DNA of 64,000 bases, taken from contig NZ_CP084098.1 in assembly GCF_036345015.1 (NCBI RefSeq), positions 2,865,326 to 2,929,325 of the forward strand, given 5' to 3'. Made by a program: the position numbers and the translations under genes. A model generated the notes under the pieces. It saw nothing but the letters and a program-made list of their open reading frames with translations. It was not told where the DNA came from and ran no database searches. Of this stretch, positions 45,899 to 55,653 are shown piece by piece; position 1 is the first letter of the stretch, and every line of letters starts with the position of its first letter. Origin of the DNA: Cyanobacterium sp. Dongsha4. GTDB taxonomy: Bacteria > Cyanobacteriota > Cyanobacteriia > Cyanobacteriales > Cyanobacteriaceae.

Positions 45899-46378
45899 AT
45901 GTTTCGACAAACTAAGATTAAGTTATCTAATTCAGACATAAAAATTCGTTTTTTTCAGTTTTTATTATTAACTTCTCCTTTAGTTGCTTCCTATTTTTTC
46001 AGCTATAGCACTTATAAATCTCCTTTTTCTTGTCCCATTCTTGCTTTTACTGGTATTCCTTGCCCTAGTTGCGGTTTGACTCGATCTTTTTTATCTTTAA
46101 CAAGGGGAAATGTATGGGAATCTTTTTCTTATCATTTATTTGGGCCTGTTATTTATAGTAGTTTAATAGTTTTTAGTTTGCATTTATTATTGGAAATTTT
46201 TTATAAAAAGAAAATAAGAAATAAATACTCCACTGTTATTAACGATATAAAGATTAAATACTTGATTTTAGTTAGTTTTATAATTTATTATGTGTTTAGA
46301 TTATTATATCTCCAAATAAATGGTGATTTGATCAACAATTTTCAACACTCTCCTTTAGGAGAAATATTATATAGGTAG
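45899..46378 (+). CDS. DUF2752 membrane protein
   Basis: The 159-residue protein has about three membrane helices and the DUF2752 hallmark GIPCPSCGLTRSF, with two cysteines in a CPSC motif. The function is unknown. It is followed 26 bases later by a TM2-domain gene, and in many genomes DUF2752 and TM2 genes sit together, so the two are probably functionally linked. Confidence 0.85.
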   Translation: MFRQTKIKLSNSDIKIRFFQFLLLTSPLVASYFFSYSTYKSPFSCPILAFTGIPCPSCGLTRSFLSLTRGNVWESFSYHLFGPVIYSSLIVFSLHLLLEIFYKKKIRNKYSTVINDIKIKYLILVSFIIYYVFRLLYLQINGDLINNFQHSPLGEILYR

Positions 46379-46403
46379 ATTTTAAAAGCTAAAGAGGAAA
46401 ATT

Positions 46404-46682
46404 ATGACTAATTCTAATTCAGAGGTTAATAGTAAAAAAGTTACTGCGGGAATTTTAGGTATTCTTCTAGGTGCTTTAGGGATTCATAAATTTTTGTTAG
46501 GCTATAATACCGAAGGTTTAATCATGCTATTAGTTAGTATTCTTACCTGTGGTTTTGGTTCGCCGATTATGGGTATTATTGGTTTAATAGAGGGTATTAT
46601 TATAGAGGGTATTATTTATTTAACAAAAACTGATGATGAATTTCGTATAACCTACCTAGATAATAAGAAAGGTTGGTTTTAA
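46404..46682 (+). CDS. TM2 domain-containing protein
   Basis: The 92-residue protein has two membrane helices with the TM2 motif: LLGALGIHKFLLGYNTEGL and the glycine-rich second helix. GAGGAAAATT before the ATG is a good ribosome site. The function of TM2 proteins in bacteria is not established. It overlaps in context with DUF2752 upstream and a 61-residue membrane protein 5 bases downstream. Confidence 0.85.
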   Translation: MTNSNSEVNSKKVTAGILGILLGALGIHKFLLGYNTEGLIMLLVSILTCGFGSPIMGIIGLIEGIIIEGIIYLTKTDDEFRITYLDNKKGWF

Positions 46683-46686
46683 TTTC

Positions 46687-46872
46687 ATGAAAATATTAAA
46701 TAATAATAAATTAACAACAAAAGTAATTTTCCTCATCATTGGCATGGGGTATTTTTCCCTTTTTTCACAGTTGAATATTTCTCCTTTTTTGAGAGGATAT
46801 ATAGTTATCATTCCTGTGCAAATTTTGACGATAATTTATTTTGCTTATTTTTACTGGAAAAATAAAGAGTAA
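46687..46872 (+). CDS. Small membrane protein, unknown
   Basis: The 61-residue protein has two hydrophobic segments (about 13-30 and 35-55) and a short lysine-rich tail. It starts only 5 bases after the TM2 gene, which supports translation as part of the same operon. I do not recognise a family. Confidence 0.6.
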   Translation: MKILNNNKLTTKVIFLIIGMGYFSLFSQLNISPFLRGYIVIIPVQILTIIYFAYFYWKNKE

Positions 46873-46889
46873 AGAGTAATTAGTAAATT

Positions 46890-48254
46890 TTATTTTTGCC
46901 AAACAGTTTTTATATTCATAAATTCAAGCATTCCCTCTATACTTAATTCTCTGCCATAACCTGAGCGTTTTATCCCACCAAAAGGAAGACGAGGGTCTGA
47001 TTTTACCATACCATTAATAAATACTGACCCTGCTTCTATGTCTCTAACGGCTAAATCTATTTCTGTCTGATTATTTGTCCAAATTGACGCTCCTAATCCA
47101 AAATTGGTACTATTAGCTAAAATGATCGCATCTTCTATATTTTTCACTGTAAAAATTAAGGCTACAGGTGCGAAAAATTCCTCATTCATCCCGGGAGAAT
47201 TAACGGGAATATCGGTCAAAATGGTAGGAGGGTAAAAATAGCCTTTTCCTTCTAGGGGTTTTCCTCCGATTAACACTTTTGCACCCTTAGCGATGGTTTC
47301 ATCAACCTGTTGCACTATATCTTCTAAAATGTTAGCAGTGGCGAGGGGGCCTATATCAACGGTTTCATCAAAGGGATTCCCGATTTTTAGTTTTTGATAC
47401 TCTTGTCGTAACAATTCTGTAAACTTAGGTGCGATCGCATCTTCGAGAATAAAACGTTTAGCGGCGATGCAGGATTGCCCATTATTAAGCATTCTGGCGG
47501 TGACAGCGACTTTTACCGCTTCTTCGATATTAGCAGATTTAGTCACGATAAAAGGATCACTTCCCCCCAATTCCAAGACACTTTTTTTCAACTCATCCCC
47601 CGCCACAGAAGCAACTTTCCTTCCTGCTAATTCACTACCTGTAAGGGTTACGGCTTTTACTCTCTTGTCTCTTAACACTCCTTCTACCTGATGTGAGGTT
47701 ATTAATAATGATTGAAATACCCCTTCAGGAAAACCAGCCTCCAGAAAAATAGATGCGATCGCATTTGCACATTGAGGTACATTAGAAGCGTGTTTTAATA
47801 AGCCCACATTCCCCGCCATGAGGGCAGGAGCGACGAACCTCAAAACTTGCCAAAAAGGAAAATTCCAAGGCATTACGGCTAATATAACCCCCAATGGTTG
47901 ATAGTATATAGCACTATAGGAAGCATCAGATGCGATCGCCTTTGGTTGTAAGAAAGATTCTGCATTTTCAGCATAGTAACGACAAACCAAAGCACATTTT
48001 TTAATTTCTGCTAATGCTTGTTTGATGGGCTTACCCATTTCCAGAGTAATTATTTCCGCCCATTTTCTGGCATTATTTTCCAAAATTTCTCCTGCTTTGA
48101 GGAGTTTTTCTCGGCGATGGGCAAAAGAAGTTAGCCGATATTGTTGAAAAGTTGTTTCCGCTAGATGTAATTTCGTTTCGATTTCTTCTGCGGTTAAAGG
48201 AGTAAAAATTTTTAAGGTTTCTTCCGTGGTTGGATTAACTGTTGCAATAGCCAT
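46890..48254 (-). CDS. gabD: NAD(P)-dependent succinate-semialdehyde dehydrogenase
   Basis: The 454-residue aldehyde dehydrogenase has the catalytic cysteine in NNGQSCIAAKRF, the general-base glutamate in LELGGSDPF, and PWNFPFWQV for cofactor binding. The length and the LPFGGIKRSGYGREL C-terminal motif match the short succinate-semialdehyde dehydrogenases of cyanobacteria, which close the TCA cycle after 2-oxoglutarate decarboxylase or through the GABA route. The decarboxylase gene is not in the window. Cofactor preference cannot be read with certainty. Confidence 0.88.
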   Translation of the reverse strand: MAIATVNPTTEETLKIFTPLTAEEIETKLHLAETTFQQYRLTSFAHRREKLLKAGEILENNARKWAEIITLEMGKPIKQALAEIKKCALVCRYYAENAESFLQPKAIASDASYSAIYYQPLGVILAVMPWNFPFWQVLRFVAPALMAGNVGLLKHASNVPQCANAIASIFLEAGFPEGVFQSLLITSHQVEGVLRDKRVKAVTLTGSELAGRKVASVAGDELKKSVLELGGSDPFIVTKSANIEEAVKVAVTARMLNNGQSCIAAKRFILEDAIAPKFTELLRQEYQKLKIGNPFDETVDIGPLATANILEDIVQQVDETIAKGAKVLIGGKPLEGKGYFYPPTILTDIPVNSPGMNEEFFAPVALIFTVKNIEDAIILANSTNFGLGASIWTNNQTEIDLAVRDIEAGSVFINGMVKSDPRLPFGGIKRSGYGRELSIEGMLEFMNIKTVWQK

Positions 48255-48335
48255 AATCTAAAAATTAAGAATTATAAATTCACTGCACCCTAATACCTCA
48301 TCTCCTGAATCACTCAACTTATTTTTTGTAATAAC

Positions 48336-49256
48336 CTAAGACAAAAATGCAAAAATAGTTTCCTCAACTGATTTTGCTAAAGCCTGTAAATGATAGCCTC
48401 CTTCCAAGCCGAATATGATGTTATCGGTGACTTCTAAACAATATTTCGTCAATTTGCCATAGTCTTGAGGAAACAAACACATATTAGCTAAAGGATCGTC
48501 AAAATTGGCATCATATCCTGCACTTACTATCAATATATCTGGTTGAAACTCTTTCAAGAAGGGAATTACCTGTTTTTGAAAATAAACTTCATATTCTGCG
48601 ATGCCACTTCCTGCCTTGACGGGGATATTTAAAACATTATTATATAAACCTTTTTCCTCCGCCATACCAGTGCCGGGATAGCAAGGGGATTGATGTAAAG
48701 AGCAATAGGCTATATTAGGATTAGATTCTACTATGGCTTGTGTACCATTGCCATGATGTACGTCCCAATCTAAAATTGCCACTTTATTTATTCCTTCCCT
48801 ACTTATAGCATAACTAGCCGCGATCGCAGCATTGGAGAAAAGACAAAAACCCATTCCTTCTGAAGCAGTAGCATGATGTCCGGGGGGACGTGCTAGGATA
48901 AAACAAGGTTGATGATGGGTTACTATTTGGTCAATACCATCTAACCATGCACTAACAGCTAATAACCCTACATAATAACTATTAGCAGAAACGGTCGTAT
49001 CTGGATCTAATTTTCCTCCTCCTCTTTTGGCGATAACTTTTATCCTTTCAATGTGATGCCAATCGTGAATTTTTTCTACCCAACTGAGGGCTAAACCCTT
49101 TTCCACAGGAGTTGGATGTATCCAATTTAATTGATTTTTAAGTTGTTGACTATCTTTTAATATTTGATAAATATTAATTAATCTATCAGGTGATTCTGGG
49201 TGGAGTCTTCCTGTTTTGTGGTTTAAAAATTCTTCGGAATAAATAATGGTTATCAT
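48336..49256 (-). CDS. Histone deacetylase family protein
   Basis: The 306-residue protein has the arginase/deacetylase fold with RPPGHHATASEGMGFC, DWDVHHGNGTQ (zinc ligands D and H) and AGYDANFDDPLANM (third ligand D), all intact. Bacterial relatives include acetoin-utilisation AcuC and acetylpolyamine hydrolases. The substrate is unknown, but protein or small-molecule deacetylation is expected. A Pat-type acetyltransferase fusion lies at 10.6 kb in the same window; any link is speculative. Confidence 0.9.
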   Translation of the reverse strand: MITIIYSEEFLNHKTGRLHPESPDRLINIYQILKDSQQLKNQLNWIHPTPVEKGLALSWVEKIHDWHHIERIKVIAKRGGGKLDPDTTVSANSYYVGLLAVSAWLDGIDQIVTHHQPCFILARPPGHHATASEGMGFCLFSNAAIAASYAISREGINKVAILDWDVHHGNGTQAIVESNPNIAYCSLHQSPCYPGTGMAEEKGLYNNVLNIPVKAGSGIAEYEVYFQKQVIPFLKEFQPDILIVSAGYDANFDDPLANMCLFPQDYGKLTKYCLEVTDNIIFGLEGGYHLQALAKSVEETIFAFLS

Positions 49257-49364
49257 ACAATTAAAACTGCAATTATGTAAAAAATTTAAACACCTTTAAA
49301 AGACTTTTATTTATCAATCTTTAACCTAATATATATACCGATTAAAATTATTATTCATTACTTA

Positions 49365-51005
49365 CTAATTCAATTCAGTTTTTTTGATCAAGGAAATATT
49401 TAATTCTACTTTATTAGTTGTATCATCTATATCAGAGCTGGTAAGGGCAAATGCTTTAATAGAATCAGATAATGCTCTCATTTCTGGGGTAAATTCTTCA
49501 TAAAAATTGGGATCAATATTAAGAGCAACATCGAGAGCTTTTTGATAATCAAAATAGATATAACCATAATTATTTTTTGCTAGGGAATCTGTTGTTATCT
49601 TAAAGTTGTTACTATTAAGAATTGAGCTATTTTTCTTTAAAGTTTCATTGGGGTTAAAAGTTTTTCCCAAGGTAAGTAAAAAATTATTATTATCTAACCA
49701 AGCATAGGAAGTAATAGTTGTTTGATAGTTATTCCATTCCGTGATATTAATTCCTTCTATTTCTGTACGATTAATGGACGCAAAAGGTAAAAATTGAGCC
49801 ATATTTTCTAGTTTACTTAGAGTATTTTCTCCTTGATTCTTATTACTACTTTCTAAGAGAAGTAATCCATAAAAGTTATTATCAAATAATGGTTTTTCAG
49901 GATTTCCAGCCACTGCAAAAGCAAATTCTCCATCTAACCAGCTAAAAATATCATTACCCAAATCCAAGTTAAGCCATTGATTTACTGCTATTTCTGTTTC
50001 ACTTATTAATTCATTTAATTCTGGAATATTTTTTCTTTCGGTTTCTAGTTGTTGCCATAGTTGATTAATCCCATTTCCATTAATCATAAAAATACTATTT
50101 TCTGGAATTTTTCTTAGTAAATTTTCTGACACTGGTTGACGATTATTTTGATTTTCTAAAGGTTCAGATAATTTTACTAAAGTTGTAAATTTTAATCCAT
50201 GATCTTCTATACTCATATTCATAAATATAGTCTTAATTTTATTTAGTTGTTTCTCTACTTGCTCATCTAATTCTCCTTCTGATATACTATCTTTCAATGC
50301 TTTTAATAAGATGCGATCGTACTCTGGAAAATAAATAGAAATGACGGCATTATTATTGACCAAATTTTGAGGATAATTATTAGCTAAAGATATTTCTCCT
50401 TTATGAGTATCAATGATTTTTTTTACTACTTCTTGTTGATCACTTATTACTAAATAATTATTAAAAAAAGTAGCCCAAATTTTTTCACTATTTTCTATAT
50501 CAATTTCATAAACATTAATGCCATTATATTTTGTTTCTACAGGGTTTGTTTGTAAATTATTCTTATATTTTTGAAAAAAACTATTAGCTTTAAATTTATT
50601 ACTAACTCCCATAATTAAAGCAACATTAGAATCTAATCCAGCAGGAGAGGAGGGTAAAACTGCCACACTAACTCCTCCTAACCAAGGTAAAATATCTTTT
50701 TCTACATCAATTGTTTGTGTTTCTTCTGTCAAACTTTCATCTATCAATTCTTGCAGATTTTGAGTTAGAATTTCTTGAGCAGAATTTGTCCCAAATTGAG
50801 TTATTTCTTCCCACTGCTTAGGATTTGTAGAAATAAAACCAGTAGCATAAGCAGAAGCAGGAGTTATCATCGCACTACGGCTAGGTGTTAATTCTTGCCC
50901 GATAAAATTACGTCCATAGTAATAGCCTCCTGCAATACCAACAATACTAAATAATAGTAAACTAAAGCATCCACAACCAATTCTGCGGGAATTTGATTTA
51001 GTCAT
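49365..51005 (-). CDS. DUF3352 domain-containing membrane-anchored protein
   Basis: The 546-residue protein has an N-terminal membrane helix (about 12-30) after a short basic and cysteine-containing segment, followed by a large exported region. Features such as PASAYATGFISTNPKQWEEI and DILPWLGGVSVAVLP, and a second half resembling the first (NDIFSWLDGEFAFAVAG), are typical of DUF3352. No function is known. It diverges from mltA across 248 bases. Confidence 0.8.
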   Translation of the reverse strand: MTKSNSRRIGCGCFSLLLFSIVGIAGGYYYGRNFIGQELTPSRSAMITPASAYATGFISTNPKQWEEITQFGTNSAQEILTQNLQELIDESLTEETQTIDVEKDILPWLGGVSVAVLPSSPAGLDSNVALIMGVSNKFKANSFFQKYKNNLQTNPVETKYNGINVYEIDIENSEKIWATFFNNYLVISDQQEVVKKIIDTHKGEISLANNYPQNLVNNNAVISIYFPEYDRILLKALKDSISEGELDEQVEKQLNKIKTIFMNMSIEDHGLKFTTLVKLSEPLENQNNRQPVSENLLRKIPENSIFMINGNGINQLWQQLETERKNIPELNELISETEIAVNQWLNLDLGNDIFSWLDGEFAFAVAGNPEKPLFDNNFYGLLLLESSNKNQGENTLSKLENMAQFLPFASINRTEIEGINITEWNNYQTTITSYAWLDNNNFLLTLGKTFNPNETLKKNSSILNSNNFKITTDSLAKNNYGYIYFDYQKALDVALNIDPNFYEEFTPEMRALSDSIKAFALTSSDIDDTTNKVELNISLIKKTELN

Positions 51006-51253
51006 GATTTCCTCCCGACTTTACCTATATGTTCAATGTATAAAATTTCTTGTAAATTGGTGCTTTTTGGGAACAAAACTTAATTAAAATTAAGTCTCGG
51101 ACTATAATTAGAGATTAACAAAATTTTTCTTACTGATAAGATGTTAAAAAATAAGACCCATAATAAGTGTAAATAAATATTGGCTTTAATACTTAAATAT
51201 TTTAAATTTTACTACAATAATTATTCTCTATTTAGATATAAAAAACTATAAAA

Positions 51254-52393
51254 ATGAAAAAAAAACAGCTATATAAAATCTTCCTTTTAACTTTTATTTA
51301 TAATTTTATTTATTCTCTATCTCCTTCTATTAGCTATCCTCTAATACAGGTTAATAATATACCTCAAAACTTAATCGATGAAAAATTATTTACCGATGAT
51401 AAACAAAAACTAATTCAGGGTATAAATCATAGTTTAAGCTATTTAGAAACTGCCAAAGCAAAAGAAGTGTATGAAAATTATCCTCTCAAAGAGTTTTCTC
51501 GTGAAAGGGTTATTGCTTCTTTAAAGCGTTTTCGGCAATTGTTAATAAGTGCTAAAACTCCCCAACAATTACAAGCATCGGTAGAAAGGGAGTTTGTTTT
51601 TTACAAATCCGTAGGCAGTGATAGTCAAGGTAGAGTTGATTTTACTGGTTATTTTCAACCTCTTTATCCTGCCAGTCGCCAAAAAACTGATGTTTTTCGT
51701 TATCCTCTCTATCGTAAACCTTCTAATTTTGATTCTTGGCAAACTCCCCATCCTTCCCGTAAAGATTTAGAGGGAAAAGACGGTTTAGGCAATAATAGTC
51801 TTATTAAAGGTTCTGAATTAGTGTGGTTGCGCGATCGCCTCCAAGCCTATCTAGTACAAGTACAGGGGTCTGCCCAACTACGACTAACAGATGGTACAAT
51901 AATGACTATTGGTTATGATGGCGCCACTGATTACCCATATACAAGTCTAGGGAAAGAGTTAATTAATGATGGCAAAATACCCGCCGAAGAAATGAGTTTA
52001 CCTCGCTTAATGGCTTACCTAGAAAATAATCCCCATGAGTTAGAAATTTATCTCCCTCGCAATAATCGCTTTATTTTCTTCACCGAAACCAAAGGCAAAC
52101 CAGCCACAGGCAGTTTGAATGTACCTGTTATAGATGAAAGGTCTATTGCTACAGATAAAAGTTTAATGCCTCCGGGGGGATTAGCTTTGATTTACACTCG
52201 CATCCCTCAGATTAATCAAAATAACGAGTTAATTACTCCCATGACTGCCCGTTATGTGTTAGATCAAGATACAGGAAGTGCTATTAAAGGAGCGGGGAGA
52301 GTTGATATATATTTTGGCACAGGGGATATAGCAAAAAGTAAAGCTGGTTTGGTAGATTGGGAAGGAGAGTTGTATTATTTACTTTTAAAGTAG
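51254..52393 (+). CDS. mltA: Membrane-bound lytic murein transglycosylase A
   Basis: The 379-residue protein has a hydrophobic N-terminal signal (about 8-28), the MltA beta-barrel region (FTGYFQPLYPAS to QVQGSAQLRLTDG) and the C-terminal 3D domain with the catalytic aspartate in LDQDTGSAIKGAGRVDIYFG. It cleaves the glycan strands of peptidoglycan in the periplasm, forming 1,6-anhydromuropeptides. There is no lipobox, unlike E. coli MltA. It is transcribed alone. Confidence 0.92.
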   Translation: MKKKQLYKIFLLTFIYNFIYSLSPSISYPLIQVNNIPQNLIDEKLFTDDKQKLIQGINHSLSYLETAKAKEVYENYPLKEFSRERVIASLKRFRQLLISAKTPQQLQASVEREFVFYKSVGSDSQGRVDFTGYFQPLYPASRQKTDVFRYPLYRKPSNFDSWQTPHPSRKDLEGKDGLGNNSLIKGSELVWLRDRLQAYLVQVQGSAQLRLTDGTIMTIGYDGATDYPYTSLGKELINDGKIPAEEMSLPRLMAYLENNPHELEIYLPRNNRFIFFTETKGKPATGSLNVPVIDERSIATDKSLMPPGGLALIYTRIPQINQNNELITPMTARYVLDQDTGSAIKGAGRVDIYFGTGDIAKSKAGLVDWEGELYYLLLK

Positions 52394-52485
52394 GTTGGGA
52401 CAAAATCTAAGGCTATATGGTTTTTTATTTCTGTTTTTCGTTACCTAAACCCAAATCACTATTTTATAATTAAAAACGAGTTTTT

Positions 52486-53793
52486 ATGAATCATTTATAT
52501 ATTTATTGCTTTAAAATAAGTAAATTTACCAAAATAATCTTAATTTTATTATGTTGTTTTAATTTATTATTTGTTACTGGTTGTCAAAATATTAATAATC
52601 AACAAATTTCTGACAATACCATTACTAAAATAACCTTCTGGCATGGCATTAATCCCCCTGAAAATAGAGAGATTTTTAATGAATTATTGGCTGAATTTAA
52701 TAACAGTAATCCTGATATTCAGGTAGAGGCTTTATATGTTGGGCAACCTGATGAGCAATTACCAAAAATTATAGCTTCGATCGCAGCTAATCAACCTCCT
52801 GATATACTATGGTATGTGCCTCAATTAACAGGTAAATTAGTAGAATTACAGGCTTTAAAACCCCTACAAGATTGGTGGAATAATTCCTCTATTAAAGAAG
52901 AAATTGATCCTGCTATGTTAGCTACTATGGAATTAAATGATAGTATTTGGTCTGTACCTTTTGCAACTAACAATACGGCTATGTTTTACCGCCCTAGTTT
53001 ATTTGAAAAAGCAAGTATAGCAAATACTCCAAAAACATGGGATGAGTTTCAACAAGTAGCAGAAAAATTAACTATTGATAGTAATAATGACGGAGTTAAC
53101 GAACAAAATGGAGTATTATTAGCAGTAGGAAAAGGAGAATTTACTGTTTTTGTTTGGTTGCCTTTTATCTTCAGTGCCAATGGTGAAATTATTGCCGATA
53201 ATAGTCCTAATATTATTAATGAAGGTACAGAAAAAACTTTACAATTAGCACAAGAATTAGTTACTAAAAAAGTAGCTATTTTATCAGCACCAGATCGAGG
53301 TTATGAGTTAGATAGTTTTATTAATGGTAAAGTGGCGATGCAAATAACAGGCCCTTGGACTTTGGCACAATTGAATCAAACTGGCATTGATTATGATGTT
53401 TTTCCCCTACCAATTATTAATCAACCTGCCACAGTTTTGGGAGGAGAAAATTTATTTGTTTTCAAAACTAATCAAGAAAGAGAAGAAGCTAGTTTAAAAT
53501 TTTTAGAATTTATTTTAAGTGAAAAATTCCAAACACAATGGGCTTTAAAAACAGGTTATTTACCCATTAATATTAATGCTCAAAACAGTCCAGAATATCA
53601 AGAATTTGTCCAAGCAAATCCAGTGATTAAAGTTTTTTTAGAGCAAATGAAATATGCTAAATCTCGCCCTATTATTGCCCAGTATCCTAGTCTATCAGAA
53701 AACTTAGGAAGAGCGATCGAATCTGTCTTATTAGGCGAAAAAACTCCCGAAAATGCCTTAAAAGAAGCTCAAAAAAGACTTGATTTAGAATAG
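52486..53793 (+). CDS. ABC transporter sugar-type substrate-binding lipoprotein
   Basis: The 435-residue protein has a long basic N-terminus, a hydrophobic stretch and a lipobox (FVTGC, cysteine about residue 33). The mature region is a family 1 solute-binding protein: ITFWHGINPPENRE at the start, SVPFATNNTAMFYRPSLFEKA, NGKVAMQITGPWTLAQ, and a C-terminal helical end. It would bind a sugar or polyol outside the membrane. No permease or ATPase gene is next to it, so its transporter is encoded elsewhere. Confidence 0.88.
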   Translation: MNHLYIYCFKISKFTKIILILLCCFNLLFVTGCQNINNQQISDNTITKITFWHGINPPENREIFNELLAEFNNSNPDIQVEALYVGQPDEQLPKIIASIAANQPPDILWYVPQLTGKLVELQALKPLQDWWNNSSIKEEIDPAMLATMELNDSIWSVPFATNNTAMFYRPSLFEKASIANTPKTWDEFQQVAEKLTIDSNNDGVNEQNGVLLAVGKGEFTVFVWLPFIFSANGEIIADNSPNIINEGTEKTLQLAQELVTKKVAILSAPDRGYELDSFINGKVAMQITGPWTLAQLNQTGIDYDVFPLPIINQPATVLGGENLFVFKTNQEREEASLKFLEFILSEKFQTQWALKTGYLPININAQNSPEYQEFVQANPVIKVFLEQMKYAKSRPIIAQYPSLSENLGRAIESVLLGEKTPENALKEAQKRLDLE

Positions 53794-53830
53794 AATTTCA
53801 CAAAAAATATTTCCTAAAATCTCCATAATC

Positions 53831-54271
53831 CTAAAATGTGGGATAAACCTTACTGGTAAATCCCGTTGCTTTAAATTGCTTAAGTTTAAGAGGAGTTGGT
53901 TGATTAGATGGTACACTAATACGTAATTCAAAATTACTAATTCCGGGAGGCACTTCTGGTAATGCCCCTAGACGAGTACGATTTTGTAGAGCAGGTTCAT
54001 TATTTGCATCATACACTCTGCCAAAAACATCAGCATCATAAAGAGTTTTTCCTGAAGTATTGTTTGTTTTCCCCGTAATGAGATAACAAGTCGCAGGTAA
54101 AGCACTACCTCCACTGGTTACACTTCCTTCTCCAACCCCCGGAGGGCAATCTTTGTAAGACACATCAGTAATTTTAATTTGCACCAATGCTTCTGCTGGG
54201 GGGGTAATGATAAAGCTAGAAAGTAGAAGAAAAAGAGAAAAAGTAAATGTAACTATAAGACGATAAAACAT
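53831..54271 (-). CDS. Secreted hypothetical protein
   Basis: The 146-residue protein has a signal peptide (about 1-28, ending PAEA). The exported part is beta-rich with two cysteines likely to pair (KDCPPGVG and ATCYLITGKT), resembling a small Ig-like or FxLYD-type domain (NNTSGKTLYDADVFGRVYD). The function is unknown. It converges on the binding-protein gene. Confidence 0.65.
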   Translation of the reverse strand: MFYRLIVTFTFSLFLLLSSFIITPPAEALVQIKITDVSYKDCPPGVGEGSVTSGGSALPATCYLITGKTNNTSGKTLYDADVFGRVYDANNEPALQNRTRLGALPEVPPGISNFELRISVPSNQPTPLKLKQFKATGFTSKVYPTF

Positions 54272-54323
54272 AAATGATGACCTTTCAATACTTATATTTT
54301 TTCATTGTAAAGGTAAAAGATAT

Positions 54324-54863
54324 TTATTTTAAGTCTAATAATCCTTCCTCCTTTAACTTCGGATTGAAACGAATTTCCATTGTTACCCCCTTCAAATTTA
54401 ATTTTTCTTTAATATCTTCTTCTAACTTACGGGCTATTTTTTTGAGAAACTTTACCTTACTAATTTCATCTAACCTTTGATATTCCCGTGTTTCATCCAT
54501 TGTCATTGTTAGTTTTGCGTCAATAGGTTGTATCCATAAATGCTCTTTTTCCCCATTACCCTCTGGTATATCTTGATTTTCTGCTAACCAATTTTGTTTA
54601 ATTTCTTCTAAAATTGTTCGATTGGGGCGATCGAAGCTATATAATTTTAACCAAGAACAATTATCAGATTGCCTTACTAAATGTTGCTTTAAGCTCAAAA
54701 ATAAATTGCGAGAATAACCTATATATCTTAAATTTTTGTTTTGATCAAAAATAGCATAAATACCAATTTTGCCCTCCAATTCTGAAGAAATTTTGCCCGT
54801 ATCATCAAGATAAGGAAGAAAAGACAAATCAGTTAATTTGGGTAAAGATGAAGAGATAGTCAT
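54324..54863 (-). CDS. GIY-YIG domain protein
   Basis: The frame is open to 54941, but the ATG at 54863 (MTISSSLPKLTDL) gives a compact 179-residue protein without a spurious hydrophobic leader. The GIY-YIG nuclease core is GIYAIFDQNKNLRYIGYSRN (about 30-50), with the conserved arginine after YIG. A C-terminal region of about 80 residues with charged helices follows. Similar single-domain proteins exist in cyanobacteria and plastids. The target is unknown. Confidence 0.75.
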   Translation of the reverse strand: MTISSSLPKLTDLSFLPYLDDTGKISSELEGKIGIYAIFDQNKNLRYIGYSRNLFLSLKQHLVRQSDNCSWLKLYSFDRPNRTILEEIKQNWLAENQDIPEGNGEKEHLWIQPIDAKLTMTMDETREYQRLDEISKVKFLKKIARKLEEDIKEKLNLKGVTMEIRFNPKLKEEGLLDLK

Positions 54864-55051
54864 AAATATGAAAAAAAAGCTAACAACATTTGTGAAATAA
54901 GCAATCACTAATTCGGTTTTGCTGAAAAAGTGTTTAGGCAAAGTTAAGCAAAAGGCAATTAGTAAATAGTTGATAATTAATCATAAAAACTCCCGACACA
55001 AATTGCAAAGGGGCATCAGCCCCCACTTTTAAAATTAATTTAATTATTTAA

Positions 55052-55417
55052 TTATTTGCCAATTTTAGAAGCCATACCCTTAAAAGGTTTGAGACTAGGG
55101 CCTGGGCGACGACGGGAAAAAGGGACATTATTAGTAACATATTTTCCAGCGTAATTTTCCCCTTGAGATTGAGCATTATTACTTGTATCTTGACTGGAAT
55201 AATTTTTGATAGCTTTCACCCAATCAGGCACTTCATACGCTACATCTTTCTGTGATGCAGAAACAGCAGGAGTTGCATTTGTCTCAGCATCACCTTCAGA
55301 GACGGTAGTTTCTGTTTGATTACCCTCTACTTGAGTTTCAGTCTCATTAGTGTTTTTATTTTCGGCTTCAAAAAAGTAATTATCTTTTTTCTTACCAAAT
55401 AGTTTGTTTAGTACCAT
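55052..55417 (-). CDS. Conserved hypothetical protein with C-terminal RRRPGPSL motif
   Basis: The 121-residue protein has a basic N-terminus (MVLNKLFGKKKDN), a low-complexity acidic and threonine-rich middle (about 20-55), and a conserved end VTNNVPFSRRRPGPSLKPFK. GGAGAAACA precedes the ATG. The C-terminal motif recurs in cyanobacterial hypothetical proteins, but I know of no function. The middle region is probably disordered. Confidence 0.65.
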   Translation of the reverse strand: MVLNKLFGKKKDNYFFEAENKNTNETETQVEGNQTETTVSEGDAETNATPAVSASQKDVAYEVPDWVKAIKNYSSQDTSNNAQSQGENYAGKYVTNNVPFSRRRPGPSLKPFKGMASKIGK

Positions 55418-55653
55418 TGTTTCTCCTTATATATTTGGTTGTCAAACTTTATTCTTAAAAATGTGCAATTTTTTATAGACAGACAAACACTTTACTGACT
55501 ATATCATCACCACCATGAATATATCAGATTTTTGATTGCTTTTTACACAGTCTTAATAAGTAAAGAGATTTTCTTTTTCTCTTCGTTTGAAAGTTTAAGT
55601 TTTTCACCTATCAAGATAGCTTATTTTTGATAAAACCCTATCCTTTTCAATAG

